Source of the DNA: VRUE01 sp963737575
Lineage (GTDB): Bacteria > Actinomycetota > Thermoleophilia > Solirubrobacterales > 70-9
Reading direction: 5' to 3'
NCBI GenBank assembly: GCA_963737575.1
Contig: CAVTTJ010000008.1
Coordinates: 186,001-250,000 of the forward strand
Length of the DNA stretch: 64,000 nucleotides
The first letter of the stretch is position 1, and each line of letters opens with the position of its first letter. Position numbers and translations under genes: made by a program. Positions 1-7,910 of the stretch are shown here, piece after piece. The notes beneath the pieces are model-generated. The model was given only the letters and a program-made list of their open reading frames with translations, was not told the origin of the DNA and ran no database searches.

Positions 1-1
1 A

Positions 2-547
2 CTCCTGCCGGGCGTCGAGCTGGATCCGCTGCCCGAGAGCGTCGTCCTACCGCCGGAGGACGGCGCCGATTTCGCCGAGATCGCGCTCGAGAAGGCGCGT
101 GTCGCGCACCGCGGCACCGGGGAGGCGGCGATCGCCGACGACTCGGGAATCGGAGCGCTCGCGCTCGGCGGCCGCCCCGGGATCCTCTCGGCCCGCTATG
201 GCGGGGCCGGCGCCAGCGACGAGGAGAATCTCGAGAAGCTCCTGGTCGAGGTGGCGGCGGCCGCGGGCAGCAGACGGGCGTACTACACCTGCGCGCTGGC
301 GCTGGTCGACGAGGACGGCGCCGAGCGGGTGTTCGAAGGCCGTTGCGAGGGCAGCCTGATCGGGGAGCCGCGGGGCGAGGGCGGATTCGGCTATGACCCC
401 GCCTTCGTTCCCGACGCGACCGGTCCCGGCGATGGGCGCACGATGTCGGAGTTGAGCCAGTCCGAGAAGAACGAGATCAGCCACCGGGGTATCGCCGCCC
501 GGCTGCTCGCCGAGCACCTCGGCGCGGGCGCTCGGCCACGGCCATGA
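2..547 (+). CDS. rdgB: RdgB/HAM1-type non-canonical purine NTP pyrophosphatase, 5' end cut by window edge
   Basis: The frame is open from the first bases of the window, so the N-terminus is missing. The family hydrolyses ITP, dITP and XTP to the monophosphate plus pyrophosphate and so keeps deaminated purines out of nucleic acids. The translation shows the family landmarks: the ADDSGI segment carrying the catalytic acidic residues, GRPGILSARYGG immediately after it, GGFGYDPAFVP in the C-terminal half, and the SEKNEISHRG segment near the end. The missing part should be roughly the first 15-20 residues (SGN..K lysine motif). The TGA stop overlaps the ATG of the next gene (ATGA), so the two are probably translationally coupled. 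The identification is firm. Confidence 0.93.
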   Translation, partial: LLPGVELDPLPESVVLPPEDGADFAEIALEKARVAHRGTGEAAIADDSGIGALALGGRPGILSARYGGAGASDEENLEKLLVEVAAAAGSRRAYYTCALALVDEDGAERVFEGRCEGSLIGEPRGEGGFGYDPAFVPDATGPGDGRTMSELSQSEKNEISHRGIAARLLAEHLGAGARPRP

Positions 548-1446
548 TCCGAACCAAAAGCGGTGCCGCGGGCCTCTCGATCGCGTCGAACTCGCTCCTG
601 ATCGCGATCAAGCTCGCGGCGGGCGCGATCACCGGGTCGATTGCGATCGTCACCGAGGCGGTTCACTCGCTGATCGACCTGATCGCCTCCGTCGTCGCCT
701 TCGTCTCCGTCCGCAAAGCCGACGAGCCCGCCGACGCCGATCACCCCTACGGACATCAGAAGGTAGAGAGCCTGGCGGCGACGATCGAGGGAATGCTGAT
801 CCTGGTCGGCGCCGGGATCATCGTCTATGAGGCGACCCACCGCCTGGTCGTCGGCTCCGAAGTCGAACGGCTCGGCGTCGGTATCGCCGTGATGGGGTTC
901 TCGGTCGTCGCGAACCTCGGCGTCTCCTCGGTGCTCTCGCGTCAGGCCGAGGCCCACGAATCGCCGGCGCTGGAAGGCGATGCCGCGCACCTGCGGGCCG
1001 ATGCGCTGACCTCGCTCGGAGTCCTGGCCGGGTTGCTGCTGGTCCAGATCACCGGAATCGCCGCCTTCGACTCGATCACGGCGCTCGTCGTGGCCGTCGC
1101 GATCGTCGCCGCCGGGGTGCGGATCCTCCGCCGCTCCTCGGGCGTTCTCGTCGACGAAGCTCTGCCGGACGAGGAGATGGATCGGATCGAGGCCGCGATC
1201 GCTGCCGCCCGCACCGCGGAGGTCGCCGGGTACCACAAGCTCCGCGGCCGCCGAGCAGGCGCCGGCCGCCACGTCGACCTCCACGTTCAGTACCGGACGG
1301 GGACCAGCCTCGAGCGTGCCCACGAGCTCGCGCACGCGATGCGCGCGGCGATCGAGGACGCGATCCCCGGCGCCGAGGTCCTGATCCACGCCGAGCCCGA
1401 GACCTCCTGGCGCGAAGAGGAAGGCGGCCCCTACCGCTCGGGCTAG
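544..1446 (+). CDS. Cation diffusion facilitator (CDF) family divalent-metal efflux transporter
   Basis: This 300-residue membrane protein probably exports Zn2+/Fe2+/Mn2+ in exchange for protons. The first ~210 residues contain about six hydrophobic helices. The two intramembrane metal-site motifs are visible as H41xxxD45 in helix 2 and H149xxxD153 in helix 5, and the loop signature HPYGH lies at 67-71. A His in place of the first Asp resembles zinc-preferring members rather than the four-Asp FieF site, but specificity cannot be settled by eye. The C-terminal ~85 residues form the cytoplasmic ferredoxin-like domain (HVDLHVQY, then a His-rich tail). The start overlaps the rdgB stop (ATGA), indicating one transcript. 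Confidence 0.93.
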   Translation: MIRTKSGAAGLSIASNSLLIAIKLAAGAITGSIAIVTEAVHSLIDLIASVVAFVSVRKADEPADADHPYGHQKVESLAATIEGMLILVGAGIIVYEATHRLVVGSEVERLGVGIAVMGFSVVANLGVSSVLSRQAEAHESPALEGDAAHLRADALTSLGVLAGLLLVQITGIAAFDSITALVVAVAIVAAGVRILRRSSGVLVDEALPDEEMDRIEAAIAAARTAEVAGYHKLRGRRAGAGRHVDLHVQYRTGTSLERAHELAHAMRAAIEDAIPGAEVLIHAEPETSWREEEGGPYRSG

Positions 1447-1592
1447 GGATTCGGAAGAAGATTGACGGCGGCGGCGATGCCGACTGCGGCGACGGTGATC
1501 GCGTACCCGGTGTAGCTGCCGGCTGCGAGGAGGATCGCCGATATCGCGCAGATGACCACGACCGTGGTCCAGGAGGCTCGGGCCAGGCTCAC
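1443..1592 (-). CDS. Small predicted two-helix membrane protein (49 aa)
   Basis: A short GTG-started frame on the minus strand fills the gap between the CDF transporter and the next plus-strand gene. Its stop overlaps the CDF stop by a few bases. The 49 residues are almost entirely hydrophobic: VSLARASWTTVVVICAISA, then LLAAGSYTGYAITVAAVG, then AAAVNLLPNP, consistent with two short membrane segments. There is no good Shine-Dalgarno, but an AT-richer patch (AAAATACC on the minus strand) sits just upstream and could be a promoter for a leaderless mRNA. I do not recognise a family. The call rests only on the uninterrupted hydrophobic pattern filling an otherwise empty interval. Confidence 0.42.
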   Translation of the reverse strand: MSLARASWTTVVVICAISAILLAAGSYTGYAITVAAVGIAAAVNLLPNP

Positions 1593-1642
1593 GGGTCGGT
1601 ATTTTGGCCGAAGTGGCCGACGACCTCTCCAGGACTCCCGAG

Positions 1643-1993
1643 ATGGCGACAGCCGGCGCGCCGGCGGAGAGGGCGCTCGCGTTCCTCAACGAGATGTCGC
1701 CGGACATGCGCGGCGCCGCGATCCTCGGCGCCGACGGCTCCGTCCTCGCCGCCGACGGGGACGCGAATCGCTGGCGCGAGGACGCCGCGGCGCTGTTCGC
1801 CGCCGCCGATCGCGCCGACGAGGAGCCGGCCGAACAGATCCACATCGGCACCGAGCAGGGGGAGGTCTTCGCCCTGCGGCACTCAGGCCTCGCCGCGGTC
1901 GCCGTGACCGAGCGATTCGCGCTGGCCTCGCTGCTCCTCTTCGACATGCGCGCCGTGCTGCGTGAATTCGCCGCATCGAACGGGAGCGCATGA
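1643..1993 (+). CDS. Roadblock/LC7-like domain protein (116 aa)
   Basis: A small soluble protein. The pattern MRGAAILGADGSVLAADGD, an acidic helix, IHIGTEQGEVFALR and AVTERFALASLLLFDMRAVLREF matches the alternating strand/helix layout of Roadblock/LC7 folds, which often act as regulatory partners of small GTPases or sensor kinases. This is a fold-level impression, not a motif match. I chose the ATG at 1643 because AGGA lies eight bases upstream; the frame is open further back to a TTG at 1604. The stop overlaps the next start (ATGA), and the run continues into tldD, so it may be cotranscribed with the TldD/E protease genes. Confidence 0.55.
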   Translation: MATAGAPAERALAFLNEMSPDMRGAAILGADGSVLAADGDANRWREDAAALFAAADRADEEPAEQIHIGTEQGEVFALRHSGLAAVAVTERFALASLLLFDMRAVLREFAASNGSA

Positions 1994-2229
1994 CCCCCCC
2001 GAAGCCGCACCGGGTCTTCCTCGATCGGGTCTCCGGCTACGCCGACGAGGCCGCGGCATACATGCGCCGCCGTCGTGCCTCGCGGCGGCCGTTCGCCCGC
2101 CTCTACTACCACGGCGGCCGCGCCGTCGACCGTGCCGCCGACGCCGAGGCCGCGGCCGAGCTCTTCGTCGCCGCCGGGCGGCTGATCGAGGTCGCAGGAA
2201 GGAAAAGGGGCCTTGAGCGGCGCGCCTGA
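1990..2229 (+). CDS. Conserved-looking small hypothetical protein (79 aa)
   Basis: No family is recognised. The protein is basic and alanine-rich (about 20 Arg or Lys), with the core SGYADEAAAYMRRRRASRRPFARLYYHGGRAVDRAADAEAAAELFVAAGRLIEVA, which looks like two or three amphipathic helices. It is sandwiched by overlaps: its ATG overlaps the preceding stop (ATGA) and its last 17 bases overlap the tldD start. Such tight packing argues that it is a real cistron of the tldD/tldE operon rather than noise. A role in handling the TldD/E substrate is possible but speculative. Confidence 0.6.
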   Translation: MTPPKPHRVFLDRVSGYADEAAAYMRRRRASRRPFARLYYHGGRAVDRAADAEAAAELFVAAGRLIEVAGRKRGLERRA

Positions 2230-3607
2230 GCTGTTCGAGCCAGACGTCGCCGAGCGCGTGCTCGCGCGGGCCCTCTCCTCAGGCGGCGATTTCGCCGAGC
2301 TCTTCGCCGAACGGCGCGGCGGGCTCTCGATGTCGATCGACGAGTCGAGGATCGAGTCGGTCCAGACGGGTGCCGAGGAGGGAGCGGGGGTGAGGGTCGT
2401 CAATGGCGGCACCACCTACTTCGCACACGTCGACGGCCTCGACCCGGCCGACCTCGAGCGCGCCGCGGACGAGGCTGCCGCCGCCCTGCGCGGCGACCGG
2501 GTCGAGCCGCGGCCGCTGCAGCCCGTGGCGAGCACTCCGCACCCGATCGCGGTCAGGCCGGAGGACGTGCCGGCCGAGCGCAAGGCCGAGCTCCTGCGCG
2601 AGCTTGACGAGCGCGGCCGGGCTGCCGGCGGCGAGATAGCGCAGCTGCTCGCCTCCTACGCCGAGGCCCGCCGCGAGGTGACGGTCGCCAACTCGGAGGG
2701 CCTCTTGAGCGGCGACGACCGGACCCGCACCAGGCTCGCCGCCCAGGCCGTCGCCCGCCGCGGCGATCGGGTCGAGACCGGCGCCGAAACCCTCGGCGCC
2801 CAGCGCGGCTTCGAGCTCTTCGACGAGGACCCGGCGGAGATCGCGGCGAGCGCCGCCGGCAAGGCCCGGACGCTGCTCGATGCACGCCCGGCCCCGACCG
2901 GCTCGATGCCGGTCGTCGTCGGCGGCGGGTTCGGCGGTGTCCTCTTCCATGAGATGACCGGACATGGCCTCGAGGCCGACCACATCCAGAAGGGGGCGAG
3001 CGTCTATGAGGGAAAGCTCGGGCAGAGGGTCGCACAGCCCCTGCTCAGCGCCTATGACGACGGACGGATGCCGAACGAGTGGGGCAGTGACGCGATCGAC
3101 GACGAGGGGACCCCGACCCAGAAGACGCTGGCGATCGACGAGGGAACCCTCACCTCCTTCCTATACGACAAGCTCCGGGCCGACCGCGACGGCGTCGCCT
3201 CGACCGGGAACGGCCGCCGCCAGAGCTTCCGCCACCTCCCGATTCCGCGGATGACCAACACCTACATCGCGCCCGGCGAGGCCGAGCCCGAGGCAATGAT
3301 CGGCGAGGTCGAGAACGGTTTCTACGCGGTCTCCTTCGCCGGCGGGCAGGTCGACCCGGCGACCGGCGACTTCGTATTCGGCGTCTCCGAGGGCTACCTG
3401 ATCGAGGGAGGGAAGGTGACCGCGCCCTGCCGCGGCGCGACCCTGATCGGCAACTGCCTGCAGGCCCTGGACTCGATCGACGCCGTCGGAAACGACTTCT
3501 GGATGAAGACCGGTGTCTGCGGCAAGGGAGGCCAGAGCGTCCCGGTCGGGACCGGCCAGGGCCACGTCCGGATCGCGGCGATGACGGTCGGCGGGACCGA
3601 GACATGA
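2213..3607 (+). CDS. tldD: TldD metalloprotease subunit
   Basis: TldD with its partner TldE forms a cytoplasmic zinc protease that digests unfolded peptides; it matures microcin B17 and destabilises antitoxins in enterobacteria. The 464-residue protein carries the diagnostic zinc site HEMTGH (H246ExxxH251) in the segment GFGGVLFHEMTGHGLEADH, followed by the conserved IDDEGTPTQ and the C-terminal CRGATLIGNCLQALDSIDAVGNDF. Length and order are normal for the family. I start at TTG 2213, preceded by a purine-rich AGGAAGGAAAAGGGG. The stop overlaps the tldE start by ATGA, so the two subunits are coupled. Confidence 0.95.
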   Translation: MSGAPELFEPDVAERVLARALSSGGDFAELFAERRGGLSMSIDESRIESVQTGAEEGAGVRVVNGGTTYFAHVDGLDPADLERAADEAAAALRGDRVEPRPLQPVASTPHPIAVRPEDVPAERKAELLRELDERGRAAGGEIAQLLASYAEARREVTVANSEGLLSGDDRTRTRLAAQAVARRGDRVETGAETLGAQRGFELFDEDPAEIAASAAGKARTLLDARPAPTGSMPVVVGGGFGGVLFHEMTGHGLEADHIQKGASVYEGKLGQRVAQPLLSAYDDGRMPNEWGSDAIDDEGTPTQKTLAIDEGTLTSFLYDKLRADRDGVASTGNGRRQSFRHLPIPRMTNTYIAPGEAEPEAMIGEVENGFYAVSFAGGQVDPATGDFVFGVSEGYLIEGGKVTAPCRGATLIGNCLQALDSIDAVGNDFWMKTGVCGKGGQSVPVGTGQGHVRIAAMTVGGTET

Positions 3608-4965
3608 GCGCAGAGCCGGCGGCCGTCGCCGCCCGCGCCGTCGAGGAGGCGCTCGCCGCCGGTGCCGACGACGCCGAGGCCTACGCGTCAGAGGAGTCCT
3701 CGCGCGAGGTCCGGGCCCACGGGGGAGAAGTCGAAAGCCTGACCGCCGCGACCGGCCGCGGGGTCGGGGTGCGGGCCTGGATCGGCCGCCGCGTCGGCTA
3801 CGGCTACGGCACCGACCTCTCCGAGGAGGGGATCCGGCGGATCGCCGCCCGCGCCGCCGAGGCCGCGGCCGCGGCCGACGAGGACGAGTTCGCCGGCCCG
3901 CCTCGCGACATCCCCGTGGAGATGGCTGCCCCCGACGGCCTCGTCGACTCCTCGGTCGCCGAGTGGCCCACCCAGCGGGCCGCCGGTCTCGCCCTCGAGG
4001 TCGAGAGAACGGCGCTCGAGGCCGACCCGCGGGTCGTCGGGGTCGAGACGGCCGTCTATGCCGACGCCACCGAGCGGGCCGCCATCTCCTCCTCGGCCGG
4101 GGCGAGCGGCGGGTTCGAAGCCTCGAGCTGTTACGCGTACCTGCAGGCGCTGGCCGAGGGAGACGGCGGCCGCGAGACCGGGCTCGGCTTCGGCCTCGCC
4201 CGCGGCCCCGCCGGCCTCGATCCGGCGGCGATCGGCCGCGAGGGCGCCGAGCGGGCGACGGCGATGATCGGCGCCGGCAAGCCCGAGTCGCGCTCCTGCC
4301 CCGTAGTCCTCGACCCGACAGTCGCCGCCTCCTTCGTCGGTCTGCTCGGCTCGACCCTCGGCGCCGACGCCGTCCAGCGCGGTCGCTCGCCGCTCGCGGG
4401 CAGGCTCGGGGACGAGGTCGCCAGCGAGGCCTTCGTCCTCCACGACGACGGGCTCGACCCGGCCGGCTTCGGCACCTCCCCGATCGACGGCGAGGGGCTG
4501 CCCCGGCGCCGCACCGCGTTGATCGAGGGCGGGCGCCTCCGCACCTACCTCCACGACACCTACACGGCGCGGCGGGGAGAAGCCGAGTCGACTGCGAGCG
4601 CCGGCCGCGCCGGGTACCGCTCACAGCCGTCGGTCTCGGCCTCGAACCTCATCGTCGCCCCGGGGTCCTCGGGCTTCGAGGAGCTGCTCGCCGACGCCGA
4701 GGGCGGGGTCTGGATCAGCGACGTCGCCGGCCTGCACTCGGGGGTCAACCCGGTCAGCGGGGTCTTCTCGGTCGGCGCCTCGGGGCGGGCGATCAGGGAC
4801 GGCGCCCTCGCCGAGCCGCTGCGCGAGTTCACGATCGCGAGCGACCTCGTCTCGATGCTGAGGGCGGTTCTGGCGGCCGGGGACGAGCCGCGCTGGGTCC
4901 CGTTCGGGGGCTCGGTGTGGACCCCGCCGCTGCTGATCGGCGAGATGGCAGTGAGCGGTTCCTGA
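3604..4965 (+). CDS. tldE: TldE/PmbA protease subunit
   Basis: This is the non-zinc partner of TldD in the heteromeric protease. The 453-residue protein has the PmbA layout: an N-terminal domain with the AEAYASEESSREVRAHGGEVES strand set, a central domain, and the C-terminal DVAGLHSGVNPVSGVFSVGASG signature that forms the inner face of the complex. As expected for TldE it lacks the HExxxH motif found in TldD. It follows TldD with an ATGA overlap. Its TGA stop overlaps a CTG that opens a degenerate copy of the dispersed 68-bp repeat. Confidence 0.93.
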   Translation: MSAEPAAVAARAVEEALAAGADDAEAYASEESSREVRAHGGEVESLTAATGRGVGVRAWIGRRVGYGYGTDLSEEGIRRIAARAAEAAAAADEDEFAGPPRDIPVEMAAPDGLVDSSVAEWPTQRAAGLALEVERTALEADPRVVGVETAVYADATERAAISSSAGASGGFEASSCYAYLQALAEGDGGRETGLGFGLARGPAGLDPAAIGREGAERATAMIGAGKPESRSCPVVLDPTVAASFVGLLGSTLGADAVQRGRSPLAGRLGDEVASEAFVLHDDGLDPAGFGTSPIDGEGLPRRRTALIEGGRLRTYLHDTYTARRGEAESTASAGRAGYRSQPSVSASNLIVAPGSSGFEELLADAEGGVWISDVAGLHSGVNPVSGVFSVGASGRAIRDGALAEPLREFTIASDLVSMLRAVLAAGDEPRWVPFGGSVWTPPLLIGEMAVSGS

Positions 4966-5024
4966 GCGCGGAGCGAGCAAGCGTCGAACTCTGAGGAATC
5001 GCGCAGCGAGCGAAGCGCGATTCA
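4962..5024 (+). repeat. Degenerate copy of the 68-bp micro-ORF repeat (family A, copy 1)
   Basis: The opening GAGCGCGGAGCGAGCAAGC is identical to that of the better copies near 36.5, 44 and 48 kb, and the end (GCGAGCGAAGCGCG) also matches. The middle part encoding VHIWF is lost. A CTG overlapping the tldE TGA would read SAERASVEL then stop, so only ten codons survive. Confidence 0.75.
4997..5022 (+). terminator. Stem-loop after tldE, possible terminator
   Basis: AATCGCGC and GCGCGATT form a perfect 8-bp inverted repeat around a 10-nt loop, followed by CATTCGTTCT. The T content after the stem is modest, so this is only a candidate rho-independent terminator for the rdgB-tldE run. It is formed inside the degenerate repeat copy. 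Confidence 0.35.
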
Positions 5025-5108
5025 TTCGTTCTGAGCGGGGCCACGCACTCACGCCGAGCGCGCTGTTAGATTGCCGCCCGACCTCAACGACGACGGAGGA
5101 GCTTCGAC

Positions 5109-5387
5109 GTGACTAAGGCTGAGTTTCTGGACCGACTGGCAGCGGACGAGCGCGTGGGCAGCAAGAAGGCCGCAGGTGATGCGGTCGACGCGGTGCTCGA
5201 CACGATCACCAACACCCTGGCAAGCGGAGGCGAGGTCAGCTTCACCGGCTTCGGCAAGTTTCACGTCGCCGAGCGCGGCCCCAGGCAGGGCGTCAACCCG
5301 CGGACCGGCGAAAGGATCACGATTCCGGGAGGCAAGGTTCCGCGCTTCTCCGCCGGTTCGGCGCTGAAGTCCAAAGTCAAGGGCTGA
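5109..5387 (+). CDS. hup: HU-family DNA-binding protein
   Basis: A small nucleoid protein (92 aa) that binds and bends DNA as a dimer. It shows the canonical HU fold: two N-terminal helices (TKAEFLDRLAADERVGSKKAAGDAVDAVLDTI), the GEVSFTGFGKFHVAERGPRQGVNPRTGERITIPGGKVPRF strand-and-arm region with the proline-containing DNA-binding arm tip (RQGVNPRTG), and a basic C-terminal helix. It lacks the long Lys/Ala-rich tail of mycobacterial HupB. The GTG start has GGAGGAG upstream. An extended -10-like TGTTAGATT lies about 40 bases before the start. pyrF follows eight bases after the stop. Confidence 0.95.
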   Translation: MTKAEFLDRLAADERVGSKKAAGDAVDAVLDTITNTLASGGEVSFTGFGKFHVAERGPRQGVNPRTGERITIPGGKVPRFSAGSALKSKVKG

Positions 5388-5394
5388 AAGGGCC

Positions 5395-6279
5395 CTGACC
5401 CCGTTCGCGGATCGGCTGGCGGCGCTCGTTGAAGAGCGCCGCAGCCAGATCTGCCTTGGCCTCGACCCGGACCCGGCCAGACTCGGATCCGACGATGCCC
5501 CCGCCGGCCCCGGTGCCGGCCCCGCCGAGGCCGCCGCGGCCGCCATCGCCGCCCACTGCCGGGCGCTGATCGAGCGCGCCGGCCCCGCCTGCGTCGCGGC
5601 GAAGCCCCAACTGGCCTGCTTCGAGCGGCTCGGGGCGCCGGGCTGGTCGGCGCTCTCGGACGTCTGCCGGGCGGCGCGGGCCGCCGGCCTTCTGGTCCTC
5701 GCCGACGGTAAGCGCGGCGACGTCCCGGTCACGGCGAGCGCCTACGCGCAGGCACTTGTCGGTGAGACGCCGACGCCGTGGGGACCGGTCTCGGGCCTCG
5801 GCGTCGACGCCTTCACCGTCAACCCGCTTCTCGGGGCCGACTCACTGGAGCCGTTCGTCGCCGCCGCCGAGGCGGCGGGGGCCGGAGTGTTCGCCCTCGT
5901 TCGTACCAGCAACCCCGGCGCCGCTGACGTCGAGGATCTGCCCGCCCCCGAGGCGCCTCTGCACGAGCGCCTTGCCGAGCTGGTGGCGGGCCTGTCCGAC
6001 CGGCTCGACGGGAGCGGCGACCTCAGCGGCATGGGCGCCGTCGTCGGCGCGACCGAGCCCGGCCACATCGCCCGCCTTCGCGAGCTGATGCCGCGCGCAA
6101 TCTTCCTGCTGCCGGGGGTCGGGGCCCAGGGGGGCCGCCCCGAGCTGCTCGGAGCCGCCTTCGCGCCCGGCGCCGCAGCCGGGTTGGTCTCCGCCTCGCG
6201 GAGCATCGCCACCGACGCCGATCCGGGCGCCGCGGCGGAGCGGCTTCGAGACGCCGTCTGGGAAATTTCGACCAGCTGA
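5395..6279 (+). CDS. pyrF: Orotidine-5'-phosphate decarboxylase, type 2, with apparent CTG start
   Basis: Catalyses the last step of UMP synthesis. The frame reads TPFADRLAALVEERRSQICLGLDPDP at its N-terminus, which aligns with the start of group-2 (long) OMP decarboxylases. The catalytic segment is LADGKRGDV, with Lys106 and Asp109, followed by TASAYAQ and FTVNPLLGADSLEPF, all type-2 hallmarks. Its 294 aa is a normal length. No ATG, GTG or TTG occurs between the in-frame upstream stop (5365-5367) and the conserved ADRLAA core, so initiation at CTG 5395 is the best fit. The start lies eight bases after the HU stop, so translation is probably coupled to HU. The gene call is firm; the start is less so. 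Confidence 0.88.
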   Translation: MTPFADRLAALVEERRSQICLGLDPDPARLGSDDAPAGPGAGPAEAAAAAIAAHCRALIERAGPACVAAKPQLACFERLGAPGWSALSDVCRAARAAGLLVLADGKRGDVPVTASAYAQALVGETPTPWGPVSGLGVDAFTVNPLLGADSLEPFVAAAEAAGAGVFALVRTSNPGAADVEDLPAPEAPLHERLAELVAGLSDRLDGSGDLSGMGAVVGATEPGHIARLRELMPRAIFLLPGVGAQGGRPELLGAAFAPGAAAGLVSASRSIATDADPGAAAERLRDAVWEISTS

Positions 6280-6335
6280 ATCGACGTTCAGCGGCTATAC
6301 GATCCCCTGCCCGATCAGGATTCCGGCCTCCGACA

Positions 6336-6656
6336 ATGACCAAGCGCTCCTCAGCTCCCGCTCGAGTTATTGCGGTGACCGCACTCGTCTGCGGCGTCGC
6401 GGTGCTGCTGTTCGTGGTCGCGACCTCACTCAGCGACAACGGCGGCGGCGCGGCGAAACCGAGCGGGAAGAATCAGGTCGTGAAGGAAGATAAGGGCGGC
6501 AAGGGCAGCATCCCGGGCGCCTACGTCGTCCAGAACGGCGACACCCTGACCTCGATCGCCCACCAGACCGGCGTGCCGGTCTCCGAAATCCTCAAACTCA
6601 ACCCGGGCGTCGACCCACAGATCCTCATTTCCGGCGAAAAGCTCAAGCTGCGGTGA
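6336..6656 (+). CDS. Membrane-anchored LysM-domain protein
   Basis: This 106-residue protein has a short basic N-terminus, one membrane helix (VIAVTALVCGVAVLLFVVATSL, residues ~11-32), a Gly/Lys-rich linker and a single C-terminal LysM motif (AYVVQNGDTLTSIAHQTGVPVSEILKLNPGVDPQILISGEKLKL). LysM binds N-acetylglucosamine glycans, so the domain should face peptidoglycan. The TGA stop overlaps the GTG of the following carboxypeptidase gene, which links it to wall maturation. A -10-like TATACG lies 35 bases upstream of the ATG. Confidence 0.85.
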   Translation: MTKRSSAPARVIAVTALVCGVAVLLFVVATSLSDNGGGAAKPSGKNQVVKEDKGGKGSIPGAYVVQNGDTLTSIAHQTGVPVSEILKLNPGVDPQILISGEKLKLR

Positions 6657-7910
6657 CCAGCACCCTGCGCAGGGTCCTCTTGCTCGCCGGACTGGCCGCC
6701 CTGGCCGCGGGTCCTGTCGCCGCAGGGGACCCCGCACCCCCTGCGGTAGCTAAAGCTTCCTCGGGGGCGGGTCCCCCTACGGCGCCACCCGCAGCCACAG
6801 CGCATGGGCCGCAGTTCGAAGCCCGTGCGTGGGCGCTGATTGACGCCGACACCGGCGCCGTTCTGGCGTCGCACGCCGCCCACCGATCGCTCCCGATCGC
6901 GAGCACGACGAAGATGATGACCGCCTACGTGGCGCTGCACGACATGCCGCTCGACAAGGTCGTCCGCGCCGTGCCCTACCACCCGATCTACGGCGAGTCG
7001 CTGCTCAACCTCCGCCCCGGGCAGCGGATCAGCGTCCGTGACCTGCTCTACGGCCTGATCCTCCGCAGCGGTAACGACGCCGCGCACAACCTCGCCGTTG
7101 CGGCGGCTGGGTCCGACGCCGCCTTCGTCCGGGCAGATGAACCGCCACGCGGCGGCCCTCGGCCTCTCCGACACCCACTACGCGAACCCGGTCGGGCTCG
7201 ATGAGAAGGGGAACTACTCGAGCGCCTACGACCTGACCACGCTCGGCCGCCGGCTGCTCGAAATCCGGGCCTTCGCGAAGATCGCCGACTCGCGCTCGGC
7301 TGTCCTCCACAGCGTCCATCCGGAGCGCAGGATCGAAACGATCAACGACTTCCTGCTCGAAGTCCCGTGGGCGAATGGAATCAAGACCGGCCACACGTTC
7401 GCCGCTCAGTACATGCTCGTCGGGGCCGGCAGGCGCAAGGGGGTCGAGTTGATCTCCGCCATGGTCGGTGTCTGGACCGAGTCCGGTCGCGACATCGACA
7501 CTCGGCGCCTTCTCGAATACGGCTTCTCGCTCTACCACCGGCGAGCGCCGGTCCGCGCCGGCCAGGTCCTCTCGCAGGCTGACATCCGCTACGAGGACGG
7601 GACACTGCCGCTGCGGGCCTCGCGGACGGTCAAGGTCGGCGTCCGCCGCGGCCAGCGGGCGACGGTCTCGGTGCGGGCGCCGCAGGAGATCGAGGGCCCG
7701 ATCCGCCGCGGGGCCGCGCTCGGCTCGGCGACCGTCAGCGTCGGCGGCCGGAGGGTCGCGAGAGTTCCCCTGCGGGCGGCCCACGCCGTCGAGGAGGCGA
7801 GCGTGGTCGACAAAGCCCGCAGCTTCATCGCCGACAACGCCCTCTGGCTTGCGCTGGCGCTGTCGGGGATACTGGTCGCAGCAGTGATTCTCCGTCGCCG
7901 CACACGATGA
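6653..7910 (+). pseudogene. D-alanyl-D-alanine carboxypeptidase (PBP5/DacA type) interrupted by a single-base frameshift
   Basis: DD-carboxypeptidases remove the terminal D-Ala from peptidoglycan stem peptides outside the membrane. The first frame carries a signal peptide, a Pro/Ala-rich linker, the serine motif S84TTK87 (IASTTKMMTAY) and the SGN motif S139GN141. Near 7126-7133 homology jumps to the next frame, which carries QMNRHAAALGLSDTHYANPVGLD, the KTG motif (NGIKTGHTF, Lys codon at 7383) and a C-terminal membrane helix (NALWLALALSGILVAAVILRRR). Deleting one C in TTCGTCCGGG would restore one continuous protein of about 418 residues. All catalytic motifs are intact, so a sequencing error or very recent mutation is likelier than an old pseudogene. 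The linker contains copy 1 of the ~80-bp GC-rich repeat. Confidence 0.8.
6707..6792 (+). repeat. GCGGGTCCTG...CGCCACCCGC element (family C, copy 1), in frame within the carboxypeptidase
   Basis: The segment begins GCGGGTCCTGTCGCCG and ends CGCCACCCGC, the same termini as at 10118 and 15539. Terminal hexamers GCGGGT and ACCCGC are inverted. It encodes most of the linker between signal peptide and catalytic domain (AGPVAAGDPAPPAVAKASS...). The interior is diverged from the other two copies. Confidence 0.55.

Noticed and set aside
391..2415. Long minus-strand open frame (674 codons)
   Set aside because: It runs antisense through rdgB, the CDF gene and others, its translation is Arg/Asp/Gly-rich without any domain, and high GC makes such shadow frames common.
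4962..5024. Family A repeats considered as REP/BIME palindromes
   Set aside because: The consensus unit is not an inverted repeat; the short direct GCGAGC motifs do not form a REP-like stem. Only the degenerate copy at 5 kb makes a clean hairpin.
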